NCBI GenBank assembly: GCA_043392685.1
Contig: JBHZGM010000025.1
Origin: Metapseudomonas sp043392685
Lineage (GTDB): Bacteria > Pseudomonadota > Gammaproteobacteria > Pseudomonadales > Pseudomonadaceae
Direction: 5' to 3' (one strand)
DNA: 64,000 nucleotides
Shown: positions 52,946-61,057 of the stretch, piece after piece
Layout of the letters: every line of letters begins with the position of its first letter
How positions within the stretch are numbered: position 1 is the first letter of the stretch
Notes under the pieces: model-generated
What the model was told of the DNA's origin: nothing
The model's input: the letters and a program-made list of their open reading frames with translations, nothing else
Databases searched by the model: none
Program-made: the position numbers and the translations under genes

Positions 52946-54577
52946 ATGCGCCAAAACCTGCGAATCGTGATGGCCCAGCTCAACTTCCGCGTCGGCGACG
53001 TCCAGGGCAATGTCGAGCGGATCATCGAGGCGGCGTACTCTGCCCGCGAAGCCTGGGAAGCGGACGTCATCGTCTTCCCCGAGCTGTGCCTGTGCGGCTG
53101 CCCGCCGGAGGACCTGCTGCTGCGTTCCAGCATGCAGCGGCGCGTCGAGATGGGGCTGCAGCGGCTGCGCGACGAAGTGCGCGGCATCTACCTCGTGGTC
53201 GGTTATCCCTGGCTGGAGGATGAGCTGCGCTACAACGCCTGCGCGGTGATCGCCGATGGTCAGCTGCTGGCCAGCTACTACAAGCAGCGCCTGCCCAATT
53301 ACCGCGTGTTCGACGAGAAGCGCTACTTCGAACCGGGACAGCAGCCATGCGTCGTCGATATCAAGGGTGTGGCGATGGCGCTGTCGATCGGTGACGACAT
53401 CGGGTTTCCCGAGCCCATGGCCCAGGCCCGCGCAGCCGGGGCGAAGCTGATGCTCAGCCTGAATGCCTCGCCCTTCCATCTGGACAAGCAGCTGGAACGC
53501 GAAGAGGTGCTGGCCGAGCGGGTGGCCGAGGGCGAGATACCGGTGATCTACGTGAACCAGGTCGGTGGCCAGGACGAGCTGGTGTTCGATGGCGGCAGTT
53601 GCGTCATGGATACCGGCGGGATGATCTGCCAGCGCGCGCCGGCCTTCGTCGAGGGCCTCTACCCGGTGGACCTGCAGTTGCAGGACGGCGTCTGGCGGCC
53701 ACGCCGGACCCATTGCGCCGAGCTCCCGGAACTGGAAGCGAGTGTCTACCAGGCGCTGGTGCTGGGCCTGCGCGACTACGTCCGCAAGAACGGCTTCACC
53801 GGGGCAGTGATGGGATTGTCCGGCGGTATCGACTCGGCCCTGACCCTCGCGGTGGCAGTCGACGCCCTGGGGCCGGAGCGTGTGGAAGCGGTGATGATGC
53901 CCTGCCACTACACGGCGCAGATCAGCCTGGAGGATGCCGAAACCGAAGCACACCTGCTGGGTGTCGGCTATCGGGTGCTGCCCATCGCGCCTGTGGTCGA
54001 GGCATTCCAGCAGGTCCTGGCGCCGGTGTTCGACGGCCATTCCCGCGATGTCAGCGAGGAGAATGTGCAGGCGCGCTGCCGCGGCATGCTGCTGATGGCC
54101 ATTTCCAACAAGAAGGGCAGCCTGGTGCTGACCGCCGGCAACAAGAGCGAGCTGGCAGTCGGCTACGCGACCCTGTATGGCGATATGGCTGGCGGATTCG
54201 ACGTCCTCAAGGATGTGCCGAAGTCGCTGGTCTTCCGTCTGGCCGAGTACCGCAACAGCCTGGGCCCGGTGATCCCGCCGCGGGTGATCGAGCGGCCGCC
54301 CTCGGCGGAGCTGGCCCCGGGGCAGCCGGATGAAGACTCGCTGCCGCCGTATCCGGTGCTGGACGAGATCCTAAAGCTCTATATCGAACATGACCTGTCG
54401 GCCAACGCCATCATTGCCGAGGGGTTCGATGAAGACACCGTGAACCGGGTGCTGGGCATGGTGGATCGCAACGAATACAAACGGCGCCAGGCAGCGGTGG
54501 GCATCCGGGTGACGAAGCGGGGCTTCGGTCGGGAGAGGCGCTATCCCATTACCTCGGGATGGCGGCTGGGGGATTAG
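52946..54577 (+). CDS. nadE: NAD synthase of the glutamine-dependent type, with altered glutaminase site
   Basis: A 543-residue fusion of a nitrilase-like amidase domain (about 1-255) and an NAD synthetase domain (about 270-540) with P-loop SGGIDSA. It makes NAD from deamido-NAD. In the amidase domain the catalytic Glu (FPEL, residue 46) and Lys (YYKQRLPNY, residue 113) are present, but the motif that is normally ICEDxW reads SIGDDIG, with Gly149 in place of the nucleophilic Cys. Glutamine use may therefore be lost, leaving free ammonia as nitrogen donor. The start at 52946 has TCAGGAGACGG upstream. Confidence 0.9.
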   Translation: MRQNLRIVMAQLNFRVGDVQGNVERIIEAAYSAREAWEADVIVFPELCLCGCPPEDLLLRSSMQRRVEMGLQRLRDEVRGIYLVVGYPWLEDELRYNACAVIADGQLLASYYKQRLPNYRVFDEKRYFEPGQQPCVVDIKGVAMALSIGDDIGFPEPMAQARAAGAKLMLSLNASPFHLDKQLEREEVLAERVAEGEIPVIYVNQVGGQDELVFDGGSCVMDTGGMICQRAPAFVEGLYPVDLQLQDGVWRPRRTHCAELPELEASVYQALVLGLRDYVRKNGFTGAVMGLSGGIDSALTLAVAVDALGPERVEAVMMPCHYTAQISLEDAETEAHLLGVGYRVLPIAPVVEAFQQVLAPVFDGHSRDVSEENVQARCRGMLLMAISNKKGSLVLTAGNKSELAVGYATLYGDMAGGFDVLKDVPKSLVFRLAEYRNSLGPVIPPRVIERPPSAELAPGQPDEDSLPPYPVLDEILKLYIEHDLSANAIIAEGFDEDTVNRVLGMVDRNEYKRRQAAVGIRVTKRGFGRERRYPITSGWRLGD

Positions 54578-54617
54578 CGCAGGAGCGTGCGCGGGCTCAT
54601 TCCGTCGCAAGCGCTAG

Positions 54618-54735
54618 CCCGGATGCAATCCGGGGAAATCCAGCCGCCTTCGCCTGGCATAACCGCTGGGCGCGCCCACTCACTGGCGAATGGTTCGACG
54701 AGATTCGCGAGCAAGCTCGCTACGTTTGGAAGGCA
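54618..54735. repeat. REP-like palindromes between nadE and bamD
   Basis: CCCGGATGCAATCCGGG (54618-54634) is a 7-bp hairpin. Further on, GGCGAATGG and ATTCGCGAGCAAGCTCGCTA (about 54687-54722) are REP-type units. No gene is visible in this spacer. Confidence 0.55.
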
Positions 54736-54745
54736 TGGAGCAATG

Positions 54746-54774
54746 AAAAAGGGAGGCCGAAGCCTCCCTTTCTT
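54746..54774. terminator. Terminator of bamD (bidirectional)
   Basis: The stem GGGAGGC / GCCTCCC with a CGAA loop is flanked by AAAAA and TTTCTT. On the minus strand the hairpin is followed by TTTTTC, 16 bases past the bamD stop. Confidence 0.85.
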
Positions 54775-54789
54775 GCGTACCGCGCTGTA

Positions 54790-55809
54790 TCAGTCGAACA
54801 GGCCGAAGGTCATGTAGCTGAACCAGGAACGGTCGCTCTGGTTGGCTTCGGACTCGTGCTCTTCTTCCCGCACTTCGTCCTGGTTCTCCGGCAGCAGTTC
54901 TGCCGGGATCTGTTCCTTGGCGTCTTCGTACTGCCTGATCACGTCCTGGGCGGCGCGGGTTTCGCCCGGGGGCAGCGGTGCATCGCTCTCGATCAGGCCC
55001 AGGGTCGCCTTGGCCAGCCAGGAACGGTTGTCGGCTTCTTCTTCGCGGGGAACGAACTGGCCGTCCACCAGGGACGGGTGGTCCGGGTAGTTCAGCTTCA
55101 GGGTTTCCAGGCTGGACGCGGCCAGCTCGTTCAGCCCCAGGCGCTGGTAGGACTCGACCATCACGGCCAGGCCATCGCCGACGGCGGGGGTTTCCTGGAA
55201 GTTTTCCACTACGTAGCGGCCACGGTTGGCGGCGGCGACATAGGCCGCACGGGTCAGGTAGTAGTGGGCAACGTGGATTTCGTAGGCGGCCAGCAGGTTG
55301 CGCAGGTAGATCATGCGCTGCTTGGCATCCGGGGCGTAACGGCTGTTCGGGTAGCGGCTGGTGAGCTGGGCGAACTCGTTGTAGGAGTCGCGGGCGGCTC
55401 CCGGGTCGCGCTTGGTCATGTCCAGCGGCAGGAAGCGCGCCAGCAGGCCACGGTCCTGTTCGAAGGAGGCCAGGCCCTTCAGGTAGTACGCATAGTCGAC
55501 GTTCGGGTGCTGCGGGTGCAGGCGGATGAAGCGCTCGGCGGCGGACTTGGCGGCTTCCGGTTCGACATTCTTGTAATAGGCGTAGATCAGCTCGAGCTGG
55601 GCCTGTTCGGCGTAGCGGCCGAAGGGATAGCGGGATTCCAGGGCCTTGAGCTTGGCGATGGCGGGGGTGTAGCTGCTGTTGTCCAGATCGGCCTGGGCCT
55701 GCTGATACAGCTCGGCTTCGCTCAGGTTCTCGTCCACCACTTCCTTATTGGAGGAACAGGCGGCGGCGAGGGCGAGAGTGGCGATCAGCAGCAGGTGTTT
55801 CACTTGCAT
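54790..55809 (-). CDS. bamD: Outer-membrane assembly lipoprotein BamD (ComL)
   Basis: BamD is an essential part of the BAM complex that inserts outer-membrane barrels. The 339-residue precursor has a lipoprotein signal (LLLIATLALAAAC, lipidated Cys18). The TPR region (about 30-245) contains LYQQAQADLDNSSY and related repeats. A charged C-terminal extension of about 90 residues, rich in Glu and Gln, is longer than in E. coli (245 residues in total) and typical of pseudomonads. It is divergent from rluD. Confidence 0.95.
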   Translation of the reverse strand: MQVKHLLLIATLALAAACSSNKEVVDENLSEAELYQQAQADLDNSSYTPAIAKLKALESRYPFGRYAEQAQLELIYAYYKNVEPEAAKSAAERFIRLHPQHPNVDYAYYLKGLASFEQDRGLLARFLPLDMTKRDPGAARDSYNEFAQLTSRYPNSRYAPDAKQRMIYLRNLLAAYEIHVAHYYLTRAAYVAAANRGRYVVENFQETPAVGDGLAVMVESYQRLGLNELAASSLETLKLNYPDHPSLVDGQFVPREEEADNRSWLAKATLGLIESDAPLPPGETRAAQDVIRQYEDAKEQIPAELLPENQDEVREEEHESEANQSDRSWFSYMTFGLFD

Positions 55810-55956
55810 GGCGGCTTGCGTCCCTGTGACGGCTGGCTGTCTTGGCTGGAGCCGTCCTGTTATGATGGGCGCCCCGGAACCCCCGGGACAAAGACGCGGT
55901 ATTTAACCACAAGCGCGCAACCGAAACCAAAGGCTGCGCCCCCTCCGTTTTCGAGC

Positions 55957-56931
55957 ATGTCTTCCATTAACAAGCAGAGCATTCAACTCAGCGCCGAGGT
56001 CCCGTCCGAATTGGGCGGGCAACGTCTCGACCAGGTCGCTGCACAACTCTTTTCCGAGCACTCCCGTTCCCGTCTCGCCGGCTGGATCAAGGAAGGGCTC
56101 CTGACCGTTGACGGCAGTGTGCTGCGTCCGCGGGACATCGTGCATGGCGGTGCGCTGCTGGAGCTGAACGCCGAGCAGGAGTCCCAGGGCGAGTGGGTGG
56201 CCCAGGACATCGAGCTCAACATCGTCTTCGAAGACGAGCACCTGCTGGTGCTGGACAAGCCGGCCGGCCTGGTGGTGCACCCGGCCGCGGGGCATGCCGA
56301 CGGCACCCTGCTCAATGCCCTGCTGCACCATGTGCCGGACCTGGAGAATGTGCCGCGAGCGGGCATCGTCCACCGCCTGGACAAGGACACCACTGGCCTG
56401 ATGGTGGTGGCCAAGACCCTCGAAGCCCACACCCACCTGGTGGCGCAATTGCAGGCGCGCTCCGTGAGCCGCATCTACGAGGCGGTGGTGGTCGGCGTGA
56501 TCACCTCCGGCGGCAAGGTGGACGCTCCCATCGGTCGTCATGGCCAGCAGCGCCAGCGCATGGCTGTCGTGGCCGGCGGCAAGCCTGCGGTCAGCCACTA
56601 TCGGGTGCTGGAGCGCTTCCGTTCCCATACCCATACCCGCGTCAAGCTGGAAACCGGCCGTACCCACCAGATCCGTGTGCACATGGCCTATGTGAACTAC
56701 CCGCTGGTGGGCGACCCCGTCTACGGCGGTCGTTTCCGCATTCCGCCGGCGGCGAGCCAGACCCTGATCCAGACTCTCAAGGATTTCCCGCGCCAGGCCC
56801 TGCATGCGCGCTTCCTCGAACTGGACCACCCAGTGACCGGCGAGCGCATGAAGTGGGAATCCCCGCTGCCTGACGATTTCGTCTGGCTGCTCACCCTGCT
56901 GCGCCAGGATCGCGAGTCCTTCGAGCAATGA
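55957..56931 (+). CDS. rluD: 23S rRNA pseudouridine synthase RluD
   Basis: RluD makes pseudouridines at 1911, 1915 and 1917 of 23S rRNA. The 324-residue form starts at ATG 55957; the long upstream open frame runs through bamD on the other strand and is not coding. An N-terminal S4 domain (RLDQVAAQLFSEHSRSRLAG) is followed by the catalytic Asp in HRLDKDTTGL (about 140) and by the ETGRTHQIRVHM block. The stop overlaps the pgeF start (ATGA), as in many gammaproteobacteria. Confidence 0.96.
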   Translation: MSSINKQSIQLSAEVPSELGGQRLDQVAAQLFSEHSRSRLAGWIKEGLLTVDGSVLRPRDIVHGGALLELNAEQESQGEWVAQDIELNIVFEDEHLLVLDKPAGLVVHPAAGHADGTLLNALLHHVPDLENVPRAGIVHRLDKDTTGLMVVAKTLEAHTHLVAQLQARSVSRIYEAVVVGVITSGGKVDAPIGRHGQQRQRMAVVAGGKPAVSHYRVLERFRSHTHTRVKLETGRTHQIRVHMAYVNYPLVGDPVYGGRFRIPPAASQTLIQTLKDFPRQALHARFLELDHPVTGERMKWESPLPDDFVWLLTLLRQDRESFEQ

Positions 56932-57653
56932 CCAACTGGCTGAAGCCCGATTGGCCTGCGCCTGCGCGGGTGAATGCCTGTGTCACCACCCGCGACGGCG
57001 GCTTCAGCCTGCCGCCGTTCGAGGGCCTGAACCTCGGCAGCCACGTTGGCGACGATCCACACGCCGTCGAAAGGAATCGCCAGGTGCTGACCTCCACCCT
57101 GGCTTGCCGGCCAGCCTGGCTGAGCCAGGTGCATGGCGTGCGCGTCGTGCAGGCTGATCCGGCTCGCGTGGTCGAGGCGGATGCCAGCTGGACGGCGGAA
57201 CCCGGCGTCGCCAGTGCGGTTCTGACGGCCGACTGCCTGCCGGCGCTGTTCTGCGACCGCGCCGGCAGCAAGGTTGCGGCTGCCCACGCCGGCTGGCGTG
57301 GCCTGGCCAATGGCGTGCTGGAGGCGACCCTGGATGCGCTTGCCTTGCCGGCCGACGAGGTACTGGTCTGGCTCGGCCCGGCCATCGGCCCGGCAGCCTT
57401 CGAGGTCGGTCCCGAGGTGCGCGAAGCCTTCGTTGCCAGTCATCCCGAAGCGGACCAGGCCTTCCGGCCCAGCGTCAACCAGGGGAAGCACATGGCCGAC
57501 ATCTACCAGCTGGCGCGCATTCGCCTCGCCGCTCGCGGCATCCACGCCGTGTATGGCGGCGGCTTCTGCACCGTCAGCGATCCGCGCTTCTATTCCTACC
57601 GCCGCGCCGCGCGCACCGGCCGCTTCGCCAGCCTGGTCTGGCTGGCCGACTGA
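56928..57653 (+). CDS. pgeF: Peptidoglycan editing factor PgeF (YfiH; purine nucleoside-active laccase domain)
   Basis: A 241-residue multicopper polyphenol-oxidase-like protein. Zn/Cu ligands sit in LTADCLPALFC and AAAHAGWRGLANG, both intact. In E. coli YfiH removes misincorporated L-Ser from peptidoglycan precursors; related proteins also act on purine nucleosides. The ATG overlaps the rluD stop by four bases, so translation is coupled. clpB follows after a 316-base spacer. Confidence 0.92.
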   Translation: MTNWLKPDWPAPARVNACVTTRDGGFSLPPFEGLNLGSHVGDDPHAVERNRQVLTSTLACRPAWLSQVHGVRVVQADPARVVEADASWTAEPGVASAVLTADCLPALFCDRAGSKVAAAHAGWRGLANGVLEATLDALALPADEVLVWLGPAIGPAAFEVGPEVREAFVASHPEADQAFRPSVNQGKHMADIYQLARIRLAARGIHAVYGGGFCTVSDPRFYSYRRAARTGRFASLVWLAD

Positions 57654-57685
57654 CTGCCCAGGCAGGATGAAGGCGCGCCAGGTCC

Positions 57686-57810
57686 TTGGCGAATGAATTC
57701 GCCCCCACAGAAAACGGCAGCACTTGCAGGTTGGGTAGAGGAACGAGACCCAACATTTCGTGGCTGATGCCGGGCGCGTTGGGCCTCGCTGCGCTTGGAC
57801 CAACCTACGG
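57686..57810. repeat. Intergenic repeats in the pgeF-clpB spacer
   Basis: The spacer 57654-57969 has no gene. It holds a REP core TGGCGAATGAATTCGCCCCC (near 57688) and a second element bounded by inverted AGGTTGGGT (57728-57736) and ACCAACCT (57799-57806) with an inner hairpin GGGTAGAGGAACGAGACCCA (57733-57752). A close relative of that inner hairpin lies at 9276-9295. The remainder carries only the clpB promoter region. Confidence 0.6.
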
Positions 57811-57866
57811 GGGGCTGTTGAAATCGCTCTCACCGTCGGCCATTGATGCCGGTCAATTTCGTAGAG

Positions 57867-57894
57867 GTTGAATCACCCAGAATCGTCCTTATCT
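57867..57894 (+). promoter_or_regulatory. Sigma-32-like promoter of clpB
   Basis: GTTGAA (57867-57872), 14 bases, then CCTTATCT (57887-57894). This approximates the heat-shock pattern CTTGAA-N13/14-CCCCATNT and is well placed about 75 bases before the clpB ATG. Confidence 0.55.
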
Positions 57895-57969
57895 AAGCTT
57901 CATCCCGGCGGGCTTTTCGTATCTGGCGCCGTCATTGCGCCGCCCGCTACCTGAAGAAAGGACGAAACC

Positions 57970-60534
57970 ATGCGAATAGACCGTTTGACCAGCAAGCTGC
58001 AACTGGCGCTCTCCGATGCCCAGTCCCTGGCAGTTGGCCATGACCATCCCGCCATTGAACCCGTACACCTGGTACTGGCCCTGCTCGACCAGCAGGGCGG
58101 ATCGATCAAGCCCCTGCTGATGCAGGTGGGCTTCGACGTGGCGGCCCTGCGCCAGGGCCTGACCCGTGAACTCGATCATCTGCCGAAGATCCAGAATCCC
58201 ACCGGCGACGTGAACCTGTCCCAGGACCTGGCGCGCCTGCTCAACCAGGCCGATCGCCTGTCCCAGCAGAAGGGCGACCAGTTCATTTCCAGCGAGTTGG
58301 TGCTGCTCGCCGCGATGGACGAAAACACCCGCCTCGGCAAGCTCCTGCTCGGCCAGGGCGTGACCCGCAAGGCGCTGGAGAATGCCATCGCCAACCTGCG
58401 TGGCGGCCAGGCCGTGAACGATCCCAACATCGAGGAATCCCGCCAGGCGCTGGACAAGTTCACCGTCGACCTGACCAAGCGTGCCGAGGAAGGCAAGCTG
58501 GACCCGGTGATCGGCCGTGACGACGAGATCCGCCGCACCATCCAGGTCCTGCAGCGCCGTACCAAGAACAACCCCGTGCTGATCGGCGAGCCCGGCGTCG
58601 GCAAGACCGCCATCGCCGAGGGTCTGGCACAGCGCATCGTCAACGGCGAAGTGCCTGACGGCCTGAAGGACAAGCGCCTGCTGGCCCTGGATATGGGCGC
58701 GCTGATCGCCGGGGCCAAGTTCCGTGGCGAGTTCGAAGAGCGCCTGAAGGGCGTGCTCAATGAACTGTCCAAGCAGGAAGGCCGGGTCATTCTGTTCATC
58801 GACGAACTGCACACCATGGTCGGCGCCGGCAAGGCCGAAGGCGCCATGGATGCGGGCAACATGCTCAAGCCGGCGCTGGCCCGTGGCGAGTTGCACTGCG
58901 TTGGCGCCACCACCCTGGACGAATATCGCCAGTACATCGAGAAGGACGCCGCGCTGGAGCGCCGCTTCCAGAAGGTGCTGGTGGATGAGCCGAGCGAAGA
59001 AGACACCATCGCCATCCTGCGTGGCCTCAAGGAGCGCTATGAGGTGCACCATCAGGTGACCATCACCGACGGTGCCATCATCGCCGCGGCCAAGCTGTCG
59101 CACCGCTACATCACCGACCGCCAGCTGCCGGACAAGGCCATCGACCTCATCGACGAAGCCGCCAGCCGCATCCGCATGGAGATCGACTCCAAGCCGGAAG
59201 CCCTGGACCGTCTGGAGCGTCGCCTGATCCAGCTGAAAGTCGAGCAGGAGGCGCTGAAGAAGGAAGAGGACGATGCTGCCCTCAAGCGCCTGGAAAAACT
59301 GAAGGAAGACATCGCCCGGCTGGAGCGCGAATACGCCGACCTGGAAGAGGTCTGGAAATCGGAGAAGGCCGAGGTGCAGGGCTCGGCGCAGATCCAGCAG
59401 AAGATCGAGCAGGCGCGCCAGGACATGGAGGCTGCCCGGCGCAAGGGTGACCTGCAACGCATGGCCGAGCTGCAGTACGGCGTGATCCCCGATCTTGAGC
59501 GCAGCCTGCAAATGGTTGCCCAGCATGGCAAGGCCGAAAACCAGTTGCTGCGCAACAAGGTGACCGACGAAGAGATCGCCGAAGTCGTCTCCAAGTGGAC
59601 CGGCATCCCGGTGGCCAAGATGATGGAGGGCGAGCGGGAGAAGCTGCTGCACATGGAAGATGGCCTGCACAAGCGGGTCATCGGCCAGCACGAGGCGGTC
59701 GTCGCCGTGGCCAACGCGGTGCGTCGTTCCCGCGCGGGCCTGGCCGATCCGAATCGCCCGAGCGGTTCCTTCCTGTTCCTCGGCCCGACCGGCGTGGGCA
59801 AGACCGAACTGTGCAAGGCGCTGGCCGAATTCCTCTTCGACACCGAAGAAGCCCTGGTGCGCATCGACATGTCCGAGTTCATGGAGAAGCACTCCGTGGC
59901 TCGCCTGATCGGCGCCCCTCCGGGTTACGTCGGCTATGAGGAAGGCGGCTACCTGACCGAAGCGGTGCGTCGCAAACCCTATTCCGTGGTGCTGATGGAC
60001 GAGGTGGAAAAGGCCCACCCGGACGTATTCAACGTATTGCTCCAGGTGCTGGAAGATGGCCGCCTGACCGACAGCCACGGCCGCACCGTGGACTTCCGCA
60101 ACACGGTGGTGGTGATGACCTCCAACCTGGGCTCCTCGCAGATCCAGGAACTGGTGGGCGACCGCGAGGCGCAGCGTGCGGCGGTGATGGATGCGGTAAG
60201 CGCGCATTTCCGTCCCGAGTTCATCAACCGGATCGACGAAGTGGTGGTGTTCGAGCCCCTGGGTCGTGACCAGATAGGCGGCATCGCGGAAATCCAGCTA
60301 CAGCGTCTGCGCAAGCGCCTGGCCGAGCGTGAACTGAGCCTGGAGCTGAGCCCCGAGGCCCTGGACAAGCTGATCGCGGTTGGCTACGACCCGGTCTACG
60401 GTGCGCGTCCGTTGAAGCGGGCGATACAGCGCTGGATCGAAAACCCGCTTGCCCAGCAGATCCTGGCAGGCCAGTTCGCTCCCGGTGTCACCATCACGGC
60501 GAAGGTGGAAGGAGACGAGATCGTATTCAGCTGA
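57970..60534 (+). CDS. clpB: Chaperone ClpB (disaggregase)
   Basis: An 854-residue hexameric AAA-plus chaperone that rescues aggregated proteins with DnaK. The N domain (1-145) is followed by AAA-1 (Walker A GEPGVGKTA, about 206), the coiled-coil M domain (about 410-525, Glu/Lys-rich) and AAA-2 (GPTGVGKTE, about 606). An in-frame GTG at codon 149 (58414) matches the internal start giving ClpB-beta in E. coli. A GAAAGGAC site precedes the main ATG. Confidence 0.97.
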   Translation: MRIDRLTSKLQLALSDAQSLAVGHDHPAIEPVHLVLALLDQQGGSIKPLLMQVGFDVAALRQGLTRELDHLPKIQNPTGDVNLSQDLARLLNQADRLSQQKGDQFISSELVLLAAMDENTRLGKLLLGQGVTRKALENAIANLRGGQAVNDPNIEESRQALDKFTVDLTKRAEEGKLDPVIGRDDEIRRTIQVLQRRTKNNPVLIGEPGVGKTAIAEGLAQRIVNGEVPDGLKDKRLLALDMGALIAGAKFRGEFEERLKGVLNELSKQEGRVILFIDELHTMVGAGKAEGAMDAGNMLKPALARGELHCVGATTLDEYRQYIEKDAALERRFQKVLVDEPSEEDTIAILRGLKERYEVHHQVTITDGAIIAAAKLSHRYITDRQLPDKAIDLIDEAASRIRMEIDSKPEALDRLERRLIQLKVEQEALKKEEDDAALKRLEKLKEDIARLEREYADLEEVWKSEKAEVQGSAQIQQKIEQARQDMEAARRKGDLQRMAELQYGVIPDLERSLQMVAQHGKAENQLLRNKVTDEEIAEVVSKWTGIPVAKMMEGEREKLLHMEDGLHKRVIGQHEAVVAVANAVRRSRAGLADPNRPSGSFLFLGPTGVGKTELCKALAEFLFDTEEALVRIDMSEFMEKHSVARLIGAPPGYVGYEEGGYLTEAVRRKPYSVVLMDEVEKAHPDVFNVLLQVLEDGRLTDSHGRTVDFRNTVVVMTSNLGSSQIQELVGDREAQRAAVMDAVSAHFRPEFINRIDEVVVFEPLGRDQIGGIAEIQLQRLRKRLAERELSLELSPEALDKLIAVGYDPVYGARPLKRAIQRWIENPLAQQILAGQFAPGVTITAKVEGDEIVFS

Positions 60535-60549
60535 TGCGCAGCGAGTGTT

Positions 60550-60651
60550 GTAGGAGCGAGCTTGCTCGCGAAGCCTTTTCGCCAGCAAGCTGGCTCCTAC
60601 AGCGATTCACCGGTGCAGAAAGGTGAGGGATAAGCGGCGTTCTTATGTGAA
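60550..60651 (-). repeat. Composite intergenic repeat, copy 2
   Basis: On the minus strand it opens with TTCACATAAGAACGCCGCTT then ATCCCTCA (60624-60651), passes through CTTTCTGCACCGG, then a REP-like GGAGCCAGCTTGCTGGC and CTTCGCGAGCAAGCTCGCTC. The blocks correspond in order to 31801-31920. It lies between the convergent genes clpB and the PilZ gene. Confidence 0.65.
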
Positions 60652-60695
60652 GGGCATTGCCGCATTGCGGGGCTGCTTCATGTTCAGCGGTTGCG

Positions 60696-61037
60696 CTAGG
60701 GCATGCGAATGGACTGCAGCAGGTCCTCAAGGATGATGGCCTGGTCTTCGGCCAGGTCGATGATGTGGAAGCCCGCCCAGCAATTGCGCTGGTCTTCGCC
60801 CATGCGGGTCCACAGGCAGTCCGCGCCCAGGCGGATTTCTTCCAGCCCTTCCACCCAGGTCAGGGGCACGAGCCGGCATTCCCAGACCGAGTCGGCGGCG
60901 AGCGGCAATTCGCTCAGCAGCATGAAACCGTCCATCGACAGGTCGACGATACGTCCCAGGCGCTGCCCTGAATGCAAGTCGAATACTTCCAGCTGCAGCT
61001 CGGCGGCAAAGCGGCTGTGCTGGCGACGTTCTTCCAT
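60696..61037 (-). CDS. PilZ-domain protein
   Basis: A 113-residue single PilZ domain. Both c-di-GMP elements are present: RRQHSR near the N-terminus (RxxxR) and DLSMDG (D/NxSxxG). The start at 61037 has AGGAG upstream. It lies 20 bases after a DUF1631 gene on the same strand, so the two are probably co-transcribed and may act together. A longer frame running into the DUF1631 gene is not coding. Confidence 0.87.
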   Translation of the reverse strand: MEERRQHSRFAAELQLEVFDLHSGQRLGRIVDLSMDGFMLLSELPLAADSVWECRLVPLTWVEGLEEIRLGADCLWTRMGEDQRNCWAGFHIIDLAEDQAIILEDLLQSIRMP

Positions 61038-61057
61038 GGTGAACTCCTGCTGCGGGC

